Below, piece after piece: positions 9,380-15,942 of a stretch of DNA of 64,000 bases. The notes under the pieces are model-generated. The model saw only the letters and a list, made by a program, of their open reading frames with translations. It was not told where the DNA came from and did no database searches. The DNA comes from Leptospira kobayashii (GTDB taxonomy: Bacteria; Spirochaetota; Leptospiria; Leptospirales; Leptospiraceae): NCBI RefSeq assembly GCF_003114835.2, contig NZ_AP025028.1, positions 3,004,001 to 3,068,000 on the forward strand, read 5' to 3'. The translations under genes were made by a program, and so were the position numbers. The stretch's first letter is position 1. Each line of letters starts with the position of its first letter.

Positions 9380-9886
9380 TTAATCGGTGATAGATACTGT
9401 AATAGCGTCAAACACAGATGATGTTGCAGTAATGAAAAATACGAAATTCCCGTTTGTAGAACCCAACGAAGAAACTGTATAGGATGTAGTTGTACCACTT
9501 GTACTAGTAGTGAAATTGGAAGATGCGGAAGTCGCAGAACCTAAGTTGATCGGACATGTTCCTTGGTAAGCCGAAATACTAACGGAATTCGCGTTTTTAA
9601 ATACCACTTTTTTGTTTGCTGCGATGCCGCTAACAGTGACAATACCTAATTTCGAAGAACCGGATGCAGAACCGGAAAGTTTTTGTTCAGTGCTGGATGC
9701 AGCAATAGATGCAATGTTTCCGCTAGCAGAATTAATAGTAACGTTACACCCGCCTCCACTTTGAGTGGCAAGTAGCAATAATGCAAGAACCGCTGTATCG
9801 TCGTCTTTTTTATCTTCTTTACAGCCAACAAATGTAGAACCTGCAATTGTTAAACTGATAACTAATTTCAATAATGAATTTTTCAT
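9380..9886 (-). CDS. Putative small lipoprotein, acidic/Leu module family
   Basis: This 168-residue protein begins MKNSLLKLVISLTIAGSTFVGC, a strong signal peptide with lipobox. After the Cys come KEDKKDDD, then ALLLLAT and a second Cys. The body is Ser/Thr/Gly rich and strand-like, and ends FFITATSSVFDAITVSITD. The next leftward gene encodes a visible paralogue with a matching AY-x-G-x-C motif and a matching end. A GAGGATAT ribosome-binding site precedes the start. It is probably membrane-anchored in the envelope. Function is unknown. Confidence 0.7.
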   Translation of the reverse strand: MKNSLLKLVISLTIAGSTFVGCKEDKKDDDTAVLALLLLATQSGGGCNVTINSASGNIASIAASSTEQKLSGSASGSSKLGIVTVSGIAANKKVVFKNANSVSISAYQGTCPINLGSATSASSNFTTSTSGTTTSYTVSSLGSTNGNFVFFITATSSVFDAITVSITD

Positions 9887-10180
9887 AAATATCCTCTTTT
9901 TTGCCTTTGGGAAGGGTGAAGCTGCATAATAAATCTAATGCCCGCAATATGGCGCATAACAAATTTCAGAACTTACCTCCTAACAGGTAAATCAAATGAA
10001 TATTACATAGCAAAACGGTAAACGATAAAACAAGATAAACGTTATGCGAAATTTTATAAAAAAATTTTATTTTTACAAAAAAAAATTCCCGTTTTCGCAA
10101 TAAACTCAAAGCAGCATTATATTCAAATTTTCAATGATTCTAAAATGAGTGATTACACGATCTGAAAGAAAGACGGAATG
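9887..10180. other. A/T-rich spacer between paralogous lipoprotein genes
   Basis: No gene is seen in these roughly 290 bp. The sequence is strongly A/T rich, with long A and T runs near 10050-10090. It presumably carries the promoter of the lipoprotein gene starting at 9886 and the 3' end of the one finishing at 10181. No convincing terminator hairpin was found. Confidence 0.4.
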
Positions 10181-10705
10181 TCATTCGAGAACCACTGTGA
10201 TCGCCTTAACATTGCTTGTCGTTCCGCTCACAACGAAAAAATAATCTCCGGCAGTCACCACAGTATAAGTGCGAACTCCCGTTAAATTGTCTTCGTTGAA
10301 AGAAAGAAGTGTTCCGGCAGCAGATACGCTCGATTCGGAAATTTCACAAACGGAACCTGAGTATGCATTGATAGAAGGTGTAGTTGTTTCAGCGATATTA
10401 TTAAAAATGATTTTCTCGTTCGCTTTCAATCCCTTGGCCAAAACACCTGCGTAAAAATTTCCATTGCTGGTTCCTATCAGATTTTGAGGAGAGGAAGTAA
10501 GATTTACCCCATCAAAGGAGAATGTGGGTCCATTGGCAAAATTCTTGCAAAGGCCACTAACGCTTGTATTTTGCTGTGAAGCAAGTCCTAAAAGCAGATC
10601 CTCGTCATCTTCATCGTTTTCACCTTTGCACGCAAAAACAAAAGATGATAAAAGAATCGGTAAAATAAGCAAAACAATATTTATATTTTTAGACTTGAAA
10701 AACAT
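10181..10705 (-). CDS. Putative small lipoprotein, paralogue of the neighbouring gene
   Basis: The start at 10705 (MFFKSKNINIV) gives 174 residues with GGAT about 11 nt upstream; the frame is open to 10762. The signal peptide ends LLSSFVFAC. The Cys is followed by an acidic tract (KGENDEDDED), LLLGLAS and a second Cys (SGLC). The middle has INAYSGSVC, matching ISAYQGTC of the gene at 9380. The end FFVVSGTTSNVKAITVVLE matches FFITATSSVFDAITVSITD. The two are clearly paralogous and tandem. A beta-rich, disulfide-bonded envelope lipoprotein is likely. Function is unknown. Confidence 0.68.
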   Translation of the reverse strand: MFFKSKNINIVLLILPILLSSFVFACKGENDEDDEDLLLGLASQQNTSVSGLCKNFANGPTFSFDGVNLTSSPQNLIGTSNGNFYAGVLAKGLKANEKIIFNNIAETTTPSINAYSGSVCEISESSVSAAGTLLSFNEDNLTGVRTYTVVTAGDYFFVVSGTTSNVKAITVVLE

Positions 10706-10787
10706 GATCACAAACATCCATAGAACAGAAAGGATGTTAGTTTCCGTTTTGTTTTCAATCAAAAAACAATGAGAGAATCCGTCTCAT

Positions 10788-11510
10788 TTATTTATCATAA
10801 ATAAACTTGTATCGATCAGGATGATTTGTTTTCAAATAATCCTCAAAAAGACCCAATTGGAATGCACAAGGGAAACGATCCCTACCCCAAAAATGCAAAG
10901 GTTCTCCCAGAATCACCCAAGGAATTCCCACTCTACGATGGTATTTCAGAACAAGCATTTCCATTTCGGAAACTCCCAGATAAGAACTACTTTCTCCGGC
11001 AAAATCTTTAGTTAACCCTCTGAGTAAAAAATCAAAAATGAAAATGGATTTTTGTTTGGGAATATTTAAGTTTTGAATGGCTTCTTTATCGATTGCGGTT
11101 CGCCAGCCGTTGAATATATAACGTACAGAAGGTGCATTCGCATTATTTACAATTTGTTCCGGCGTCAAACCGTATCTTGTTTCGATCGGAAGAGGAAATG
11201 AATCTTTTTCCAGGTCTTTTAGGACCAATCCCCATGTTCCCAGTAAGACACCGCTGGGATGTTTGATTCCACAAACCTTTGTTTGATGAAAATAGATCGA
11301 ACTTTGTTCCACAATGTCGGAATGAGTAAACGGTAAATTTCCGTTTTCGCCGAAAGCTTCCGCGTAAACCCGGAAGATAAAATCATTGAACTCATCAAAA
11401 TGATCTTTTCCCAGCCTCCAAAGTTCCAGACCTTCGATCTCTTCTATGAAAATCGATTTTTCAAGATAATACCGATTATTAACCGATTCAGGCAATATTT
11501 GATGATCCAT
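10788..11510 (-). CDS. Hypothetical protein, possibly an acyltransferase of the GNAT/FeeM type
   Basis: This 240-residue soluble protein lacks signal and membrane segments. It has an N-terminal block with LELWRLGKDHFDEFNDFIFRVY, a central LPIETRYGLTP segment, and a C-terminal half with GVSEMEMLVLKYHRRVGIPW. The layout is reminiscent of N-acyl amino acid synthases and autoinducer synthases of the GNAT superfamily, but no decisive acetyl-CoA motif is visible, so this is a weak inference. It is divergent from the TetR gene at 11599 and shares its promoter region and operator, so it is probably that regulator's target. Confidence 0.5.
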   Translation of the reverse strand: MDHQILPESVNNRYYLEKSIFIEEIEGLELWRLGKDHFDEFNDFIFRVYAEAFGENGNLPFTHSDIVEQSSIYFHQTKVCGIKHPSGVLLGTWGLVLKDLEKDSFPLPIETRYGLTPEQIVNNANAPSVRYIFNGWRTAIDKEAIQNLNIPKQKSIFIFDFLLRGLTKDFAGESSSYLGVSEMEMLVLKYHRRVGIPWVILGEPLHFWGRDRFPCAFQLGLFEDYLKTNHPDRYKFIYDK

Positions 11511-11544
11511 TTGATTTTCCTTTTCCCTTGATTTAAAAACTATC

Positions 11545-11577
11545 TTGACACTATACCTACCGTTCGGTATATATCAA
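11545..11577. promoter_or_regulatory. Divergent overlapping promoters with a TetR-type operator
   Basis: Rightward: TTGACA (11545-11550), 17 nt, then TATATA (11568-11573). Leftward: TTGATA (11577-11572), 16 nt, then TATAGT (11555-11550). Inside the spacer is the inverted repeat TACCG-TT-CGGTA (11558-11569). One bound repressor would block both promoters. This fits autoregulation by the TetR protein and control of the divergent acyltransferase-like gene. Confidence 0.7.
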
Positions 11578-11598
11578 GCAAGATATTTTTTAATATTT

Positions 11599-12177
11599 AT
11601 GACCAAACTAAATACAAAAGAAAGAATTTTGGATTCGGCAGCGGATTTATTTTATTCCAAAGGTTATGTAAATACGGGAGTAGAGGAAATCATCACTTCC
11701 TGTGATATCAAAAAGCCTACCCTCTACTATCATTTTGAATCCAAAGCTGCTTTGGGTTTAGCTTATTTGGATTTTAAGGAAAAAGAATTTTTAGGAATTT
11801 TGGATCGTTTGTCCGGCCGAGCGGAATCTTTATCCGATTTTTTTATCAGTTGGACCACTTTGATCGAACGAGCCATACGCGCTAAAAAATACTACGGTTG
11901 TCCCTTCGGGTCGTTTGCTTCCCAACTCTCGGCCCAAGACAAAACTACCTTCGAATCCAAATTGCGGCTTATCAAAAAACATTGGCTGGAGATGGTAATT
12001 TCCGTTCTGGAAAAACATTCTTCCAAACGCAAAAATACTTCGGAAGACAAGAGCAAACTTGCATTAGAAATTATGATAGTTTACGAAGGTGCTGCCAGTC
12101 TTTACAGAATGAGCGGTGAAATCGAATTTATACATATGATGCGTAAACAATTCGAACAAATTGCAAAGAGAAACTAA
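11599..12177 (+). CDS. TetR/AcrR family transcriptional regulator
   Basis: I take the ATG at 11599 (MTKLNTKERIL), giving 192 residues, because the open frame upstream runs through the promoter at 11545-11573. The N-terminal helix-turn-helix is typical of TetR: ERILDSAADLFYSKGY, then GVEEIITSCDIKKPTLYYHF. The C-terminal ligand domain contains RAKKYYGCPFGSF, a Cys-containing segment seen in some AcrR-type regulators. It probably represses itself and the divergent gene at 10788 through the TACCG-TT-CGGTA site. The ligand is unknown. Confidence 0.85.
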   Translation: MTKLNTKERILDSAADLFYSKGYVNTGVEEIITSCDIKKPTLYYHFESKAALGLAYLDFKEKEFLGILDRLSGRAESLSDFFISWTTLIERAIRAKKYYGCPFGSFASQLSAQDKTTFESKLRLIKKHWLEMVISVLEKHSSKRKNTSEDKSKLALEIMIVYEGAASLYRMSGEIEFIHMMRKQFEQIAKRN

Positions 12178-12204
12178 GTCGGGAAACATAGGATCTTAAA
12201 TTAA

Positions 12205-12508
12205 AGTTAGTTGGTGCGCGTCGAATCTTTAGATAAAGATTCATGGAATCTGTCGCACCGACCGGGCTCCTTCGCGACTTCGCCTACCGGCTTCGGTCCT
12301 TCGGACGGCGCCTTTCGTCGCCTCGCTTCGATCCCTCGCGCGCGGGATTCTATTGATCACGCTCCGCTAGCGATTATTAGTTTTATTAGTTTTTTTGTTA
12401 TTTCTAGTTTCCTTTTTTAAGTTCTATTAGTCAACCTTATCAACATCCTGTCTGAAATCTATTTTAGTCTAACCTAATATACTTTTCATTCAATTGTATA
12501 GTTTTTAA
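12205..12508. repeat. Diverged direct repeat flanking the marR-epimerase cassette, left copy
   Basis: This stretch aligns in order with 14209-14475. Shared landmarks are GTTAG at the start, ACCGACCG, CGCTAGCGAT, TAGTTTCCTTTTTTAA, TTCTATTAGTCA, TATTTTAGTCTAA and TTGTATAGTTTTT at the end. Similarity is roughly three quarters by eye over the right half and weaker over the GC-rich left half. The two copies have the same orientation and bracket 12509-14208. No open frame of interest is present. A recombination site or a duplicated insertion flank is possible. Confidence 0.65.
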
Positions 12509-12535
12509 GACCTAAACTCGGCCCAAGAATAGGCC

Positions 12536-12580
12536 CAGCTTCAGAGTGGAAGATTTCACGGTCACCTATTACTGAAGCTG
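12536..12580. repeat. Inverted repeat downstream of the epimerase gene
   Basis: CAGCTTCAG (12536-12544) and CTGAAGCTG (12572-12580) form a perfect 9-bp stem with a 27-nt loop, about 20 nt beyond the epimerase stop. No T run follows on the minus strand, so it is at best an atypical terminator. It could also belong to a cassette-end structure. Confidence 0.45.
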
Positions 12581-12600
12581 AGCAATTCTAAATTTACACT

Positions 12601-13413
12601 TTAGAGAAGGTTCTGTTGGACCGCTTGGTAGACTGTTCTAATTGTAGGTTGGAATCCGAGGCTACGAGCAAGGGTGCCATCTACATGCAGATACCAAGGA
12701 TTCACAAGTGGCTCAGATGATGGGTCCATCGCTACACCAACAAGTCTAACTAATTCGTAGACCGATGTTGGAGCTTCATCGGTGATGTTAACGATTTGAC
12801 CATCCATCAGACCATTCAAAGCCATCTTTATTGCCACCGCAATGTCGTGATGGTGAATTGTACTCAGTTTTTGTGCTGGATGCCACTTCCCTATGATATG
12901 CTTGGGGAGGTCTTCAAGATGACCATCTCCTTCTCCATAGACAAATGGAAATCGTAGAATCGACCAGTTCAGGTCACTTTCGCGTATTTCTTTCTCTGCG
13001 GAGATTTTGCTAGCAGGGTATGCATGCTTCGGCGTAACCAAATCGTCTTCGCGACCAGGATGGGGATTATCGGCGCTATAGACGTTACTTGTGCTCGCCA
13101 TAATAAATCGTGCACCGGGTGCATATGTCTTTGCTGCCGCGATTAAGTTACGGGTTCCTTCAAGATTGACCTTCCATATCAAATCCTCGTCGTGCGTTCG
13201 GAACACAGCTGCTAGGTGCACTATGGCCGATACATTTTTCATTGCTCCCACCAACGAATCTGGATCAAGAATGTCCCCCTCAATTGCCTCTACTCCAGTT
13301 GGCAGTTTCTTATCGGAGCGGATAAGCGCTCGGCAAGCCGTGCCAGAGTCTGCCATATGTCGCAATAGACGTGAGCCAACGAGGCCCGTCCCACCAGTTA
13401 CGAGAATAGTCAT
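12601..13413 (-). CDS. NAD(P)-dependent epimerase/dehydratase (extended SDR family)
   Basis: This 270-residue Rossmann-fold protein starts MTILVTGGTGLVGSRLL, the TGxxGxxG dinucleotide-binding motif. Asp/Ile in EGDILD and the VHLAA stretch are typical SDR strands. The catalytic set is visible as MASTSNVYS (Ser/Thr) and YPASK (Tyr and Lys). It resembles nucleoside-diphosphate-sugar epimerase-like oxidoreductases; the substrate is unknown. Its ATG overlaps the stop of marR (ATGA). Base composition and codon choice look more GC rich than the neighbours, and diverged repeats flank the pair, suggesting horizontal acquisition as a unit. Confidence 0.85.
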   Translation of the reverse strand: MTILVTGGTGLVGSRLLRHMADSGTACRALIRSDKKLPTGVEAIEGDILDPDSLVGAMKNVSAIVHLAAVFRTHDEDLIWKVNLEGTRNLIAAAKTYAPGARFIMASTSNVYSADNPHPGREDDLVTPKHAYPASKISAEKEIRESDLNWSILRFPFVYGEGDGHLEDLPKHIIGKWHPAQKLSTIHHHDIAVAIKMALNGLMDGQIVNITDEAPTSVYELVRLVGVAMDPSSEPLVNPWYLHVDGTLARSLGFQPTIRTVYQAVQQNLL

Positions 13414-13859
13414 TTCTTCATTTCTCCTGTCATTTGATTCAATCGTTCTGTAGCTCCCTTCAAGACGCGAACTACCGTAGCCAAATCTGATTCTGACACA
13501 CCTGCAAATCCAGTCGTCACTATGAGATCAAGTGGGTTGGGCAAAATCTCCCAAAGTCGTTTTCCAGAATCTGTCAACGCCAATAGACGCTGTCGCTGAT
13601 CTCCCGATGCCGCCTTTTGCTCGACCAACTCTTTCCGAACGAGTGCACTCACGATTTCACTGAGTGTCGGCTTCTCCACTTGTAGCAATGCCAAGAAATC
13701 ACGCTGCGGACGTGGTCCTTGGTGAGTCAGTAGCCATAGCACGTACCATTGAGTTGAGCCTAGATCGTATGGCCGAAGGGTTGCTTCCATCAGCTCCCGA
13801 CTGGCAAGGTAATATCGCTTCGCCCATAAACCGGCTGTATTATTCGCTAAATGATCCAA
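13410..13859 (-). CDS. MarR family transcriptional regulator
   Basis: This 149-residue protein has the winged-helix layout of MarR: DLGSTQWYVLWLLTHQGP, then FLALLQVEKPTLSEIVSALVRKELV as recognition region, and GDQRQRLLALTDSGKRLWE as wing. It is the first gene of a two-gene operon with the epimerase, overlapping by 4 bp. A perfect 20-bp palindrome lies 32-51 bp upstream of its ATG inside the promoter, so autorepression is likely and the epimerase would be induced together with it. GC content resembles the epimerase rather than the flanking Leptospira-like genes. Confidence 0.88.
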   Translation of the reverse strand: MDHLANNTAGLWAKRYYLASRELMEATLRPYDLGSTQWYVLWLLTHQGPRPQRDFLALLQVEKPTLSEIVSALVRKELVEQKAASGDQRQRLLALTDSGKRLWEILPNPLDLIVTTGFAGVSESDLATVVRVLKGATERLNQMTGEMKK

Positions 13860-13885
13860 TTCTCCTCCTTTTAGTTCGGCGCCTA

Positions 13886-13917
13886 ATTATATGGTTAGGT
13901 ACCTAACCATCTGTCAA
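13886..13917 (-). promoter_or_regulatory. marR promoter with perfect 20-bp palindromic operator
   Basis: ATGGTTAGGTACCTAACCAT (13891-13910) is a perfect palindrome. On the minus strand TTGACA (13917-13912) precedes it and TATAAT (13891-13886) follows. The spacing between these boxes is 20 nt, longer than usual; an alternative -10, CATATA, gives 18 nt. The operator fills the spacer, so MarR binding would exclude RNA polymerase. Confidence 0.8.
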
Positions 13918-14208
13918 GCAAAATATTCAAGCCGACCGGTACGAATGTGACCAGACAACTAAAGCATTTATATCCAAGTCTGCTAGCGCCGCGCCATGGA
14001 GTCTTTGCAAGAAATATGGCCCATAAAACCGGAAACTACTGTTTATGTTGGTTAAAGCATTTCCAAGTCCAAACATACCAGCGTCCGATGTTCCACGCTC
14101 CTGTGCGCGTAACCTCCGTGTGTGCACTCGCTTCGGCCGTCCTGGCCTCGCCACCGCGAGAAACATCTCCCTTACCTTTAAGAGAAGAGACACTTTATCT
14201 ATGTTTTG
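13918..14208. other. GC-rich non-coding spacer inside the cassette
   Basis: No convincing gene is present between the marR promoter and the right flanking repeat. An 88-codon minus-strand frame exists (13927-14193), but it has an Arg-rich, low-information composition and no ribosome-binding site. The sequence is more GC rich than the Leptospira-like surroundings and contains GAAGCGAG/CTCGCTTC-type words shared with the flanking repeats, so it probably belongs to the acquired segment. Confidence 0.4.
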
Positions 14209-14475
14209 TTAGGCGTCTCGCATCTTTCTTTTACAATTCCTCTTTTTCGTTAACCGACCGCGCTCTCCCTCGACGGCAACGCTCGCTTCGCTGGTCGATC
14301 ACTGGCGCAGGATTTTGTTCATTACACTTCGCTAGCGATAACTAGTTCTTATTATTTCTTCTGTTATTTCGAGTTTCCTTTTTTAACTTCTATTAGTCAG
14401 TCTTATCAAGTTCCTTTCCAAAAACTATTTTAGTCTAATCTAACATACATTTTGTTTAATTGTATAGTTTTTGTG
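14209..14475. repeat. Diverged direct repeat flanking the marR-epimerase cassette, right copy
   Basis: This is the counterpart of 12205-12508. It begins GTTAGGC, continues through ACCGACCGCGCTC and CGCTAGCGATAACTAG, and ends TTGTATAGTTTTT. On the minus strand its left end reads GCCTAAC, which matches the RYYYAAC core of integron attC sites. No matching attC partner fold or integrase was found, so the resemblance may be chance. Confidence 0.65.
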
Positions 14476-14497
14476 AGGCTCAGGTAAAAAGGCGAAC

Positions 14498-14640
14498 TTT
14501 TTCTGAGAATTTTCAGGAAAACGTAAGTAGGGATTGCCAATTCGAATTGAATATGTTAGTTGGGACTCATTGGGTGGCGGGTGGTTCACCCCTCCCAAAT
14601 CAGGGCGGGGATACCAAAATCCAATCTTATAAGCGAAGGA
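14498..14640 (+). repeat. Dispersed GC-rich hairpin repeat, copy 2 (core 14555-14615)
   Basis: This copy is close to the one at 47213-47350 over about 140 bp, including GGATTGCCAAT, GTTAGTTGG, CATTGGGTGGCGGGT, a CCCCTCCC/GGGCGGGG stem, GATACCAAAA and CCAATC. The shared length is larger than the core also present at 5571-5630. It lies in a gene-free stretch with no open frame of interest. Confidence 0.7.
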
Positions 14641-14753
14641 TATACAAGCTTACGATGTCCCGCTCCGTCACTTTCGTAACTGCACCGATCGAGCCTTGCT
14701 CCTGTTGTCGCAACTCGATCATTTTACAAACCAACTATATTTCATAATATACC
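14641..14753. other. Intergenic stretch with REP-like words
   Basis: No gene is seen. The stretch holds GAGCCTTGCTCCTG-TTGTCGCAA, a variant of the GAGCCTTGCTCCCTATGGGTCGCAA word found again near 14970-14995 and, inverted, inside the 5S-flank modules. These words probably belong to a family of short intergenic repeats. Confidence 0.35.
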
Positions 14754-14925
14754 CGGCAACATTTCGGAGCGACCCATAGGGAGCGAGAAAAGGACTTTCG
14801 CGGAGTAAGCTTTGCTTACCTAGCGAAAAGTCCCGGACTTGCCGGATCTAACAACGCTCCAAAAACAAAAAAGGCGCAGTCACCAGACTGCGCCCTATTA
14901 ACTTATAATGCCTAACCATGTCCTA
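14754..14925 (-). pseudogene. Truncated 5S-flank module with only the 3' tip of a 5S gene
   Basis: This is a third, diverged copy of the module at 15106-15290. It matches through GGACTTTCGC...GTAAGC/GCTTAC...GCGAAAAGTCC, the terminator position and TTATAATGCCTAACC, then keeps only a remnant of the 5S 3' end (GTCCTACTT) before unrelated sequence. No 5S body or promoter remains, so it cannot encode a functional rRNA. Confidence 0.65.
14864..14894 (-). terminator. Terminator in the truncated 5S-flank module
   Basis: GGCGCAGTC (14873-14881) and GACTGCGCC (14886-14894) form a perfect 9-bp stem with a 4-nt loop, followed on the minus strand by TTTTTT. Stem and loop differ from the terminators of the two intact 5S modules, yet pairing is kept and is stronger. 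This suggests that the element remained under selection or was copied from another 5S locus. Confidence 0.7.
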
Positions 14926-15055
14926 CTTCCACCCCCACTCGCTTTTCCGCTCCGCGGGCGAGTGTCCGAGCCTTGCTCCCTATGGGTCGCAAGTCTGTCA
15001 TTTCGCGAACCAAATTATACAATTCCATTGGGTTCGCTCAAATTCGATTTGGGTA

Positions 15056-15088
15056 TAAAAAAAGCCAACCTTTCGGTTGGCTTTTTTA
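15056..15088. terminator. Bidirectional rho-independent terminator
   Basis: AGCCAACC (15063-15070), loop TTTC, GGTTGGCT (15075-15082). The stem is flanked by A7 on the left and T7 on the right, so it can work in either direction. It stands between the truncated and the intact 5S module. No gene ends directly at it, so it may shield the neighbours from stray transcription. Confidence 0.85.
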
Positions 15089-15216
15089 CGGGTATGATTG
15101 CTAACCCGGCAACATTTCGCAGCGACCCATAGGGAGCGAGAAAAGGACTTTCGCGGAGTAAGCTTTGCTTACCTAGCGAAAAGTCCAGGACTTGCCGGAC
15201 ATTCACAACGCTCCAA

Positions 15217-15250
15217 AAACAAAAAAGGCGCGATCCGAAGACCACGCCTT
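15217..15250 (-). terminator. Rho-independent terminator of 5S rRNA copy C
   Basis: It has the same AAGGCG/CGCCTT stem, 14-nt loop and following T run as the terminator of the first 5S gene, at the same distance from the rRNA 3' end. Confidence 0.75.
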
Positions 15251-15267
15251 ATTAACTTATAATGCCT

Positions 15268-15387
15268 AACCCGGCAACGTCCTACTCTCCCATTGAGCGA
15301 ACCCAATAGTACCATCGGCGATGAGAAGCTTGACTTCCGTGTTCGGAATGGGAACGGGTATTGCCTTCTCTCCATTATCACCAGGAG
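15268..15387 (-). rRNA. rrf: 5S ribosomal RNA, solitary copy C
   Basis: The sequence is identical to the 5S gene at 5831-5950, with the same signatures (CCCGTTCCCATTCCGAACAC, CGCCGATGGTACT, GGGAGAGTAGGACG) and terminal helix. No 23S gene is near; the upstream neighbour is the divergently oriented GyrI-like gene at 15439. Perfect identity of the two copies implies recent duplication or ongoing gene conversion. Confidence 0.93.
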
Positions 15388-15394
15388 TATTTAC

Positions 15395-15423
15395 CATATT
15401 TCTTATGAGAACGAATCTGTCAA
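15395..15423 (-). promoter_or_regulatory. Promoter of 5S rRNA copy C
   Basis: TTGACA (15423-15418), 17 nt, then AATATG (15400-15395) as -10-like box. Sequence upstream of the repeat differs from copy A, but the TTGACA box is kept at the identical distance, which supports its function. Confidence 0.7.
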
Positions 15424-15438
15424 ATAAAAATACAGGAA

Positions 15439-15942
15439 ATGATTGCAGACATAGCGGGGAAATTTAAATATTTTCTTATGACAGATCTTTCCGAACCTCT
15501 GGTTTCTACGGAAACATTCACGGTGATGGGTTTGAAGGTGAGAACCACCAACAAACCGGGAGAAGCCGATAAAATCATACCTTCCATCTATTCCGATTTT
15601 TATAAATTAGATCTTCCCAAAAAGCTGGAAGTAATTCGCAGGTTCGATCCCTTATTTGCAGTTTATTTCAATTACGAGAAAGACGAAACGGGAGCTTATG
15701 ATTTTTTACTCGGTTATGCGGTAAAAGAAGATGAAGCGACATTGGAAGGTTTGGAAAAAATCACATTTTCCCCGCAAAACGGTCGTTATTTTGCCATCCA
15801 TCCCGGTGCTCCGGAAGAAGTAGTTCCCAAGTTTTGGGCGGAAATTTGGAACCATCCCGAGATTCCGAAAATCCGGAGTTTTCAAGTAGACTGGGAAGAA
15901 TATTCGGAAGCAGGGATCAGAGTTTTTTTATCCAGTAGATAA
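15439..15942 (+). CDS. GyrI-like/AraC effector-binding-domain protein
   Basis: This 167-residue soluble protein has the layout of stand-alone effector-binding domains (GyrI/SOUL-like, Cass2/YdeE type). It shows a central strand pair, then GRYFAIHPGAPEEVVPKFWA, a W-x-x-I-W helix, and the closing FQVDWEEYSEAGIRVFL, which is the characteristic D-x-E-x-Y end. Such domains bind small cationic or amphipathic ligands; it has no DNA-binding domain of its own. The start at 15439 has AGGA almost touching the ATG; a Met at 15478 is an alternative. Its 3' end overlaps the convergent PrsW-like gene by about 60 bp. Confidence 0.7.
   Translation: MIADIAGKFKYFLMTDLSEPLVSTETFTVMGLKVRTTNKPGEADKIIPSIYSDFYKLDLPKKLEVIRRFDPLFAVYFNYEKDETGAYDFLLGYAVKEDEATLEGLEKITFSPQNGRYFAIHPGAPEEVVPKFWAEIWNHPEIPKIRSFQVDWEEYSEAGIRVFLSSR

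Larger units (their letters stand above)
15153..15399. repeat. Direct repeat containing 5S rRNA, copy C
   Basis: This is base-for-base identical to 5716-5962. To the left it extends into a further segment (15106-15152) shared with the truncated module at 14754 but not with copy A. That segment contributes an outer CCGGCAA/TTGCCGG pairing around the inner GTAAGC/GCTTAC hairpin, so the whole element can fold into a long branched stem. Confidence 0.9.

Noticed and set aside
13927..14193. 88-codon minus-strand frame inside the cassette
   Set aside because: It is Arg-rich, without a ribosome-binding site, and lies across repeat-like GC-rich sequence. No family features.
14209..14216. GTTAGGC/GCCTAAC heptamer as a true integron attC site
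   Set aside because: The inner pairing typical of attC could not be drawn convincingly and no integrase gene is present. The same heptamer also occurs at the 5S 3' ends.
14460..14747. 95-codon plus-strand frame
   Set aside because: It is made of the dispersed hairpin repeat and flanking repeat words, with no independent coding signs.
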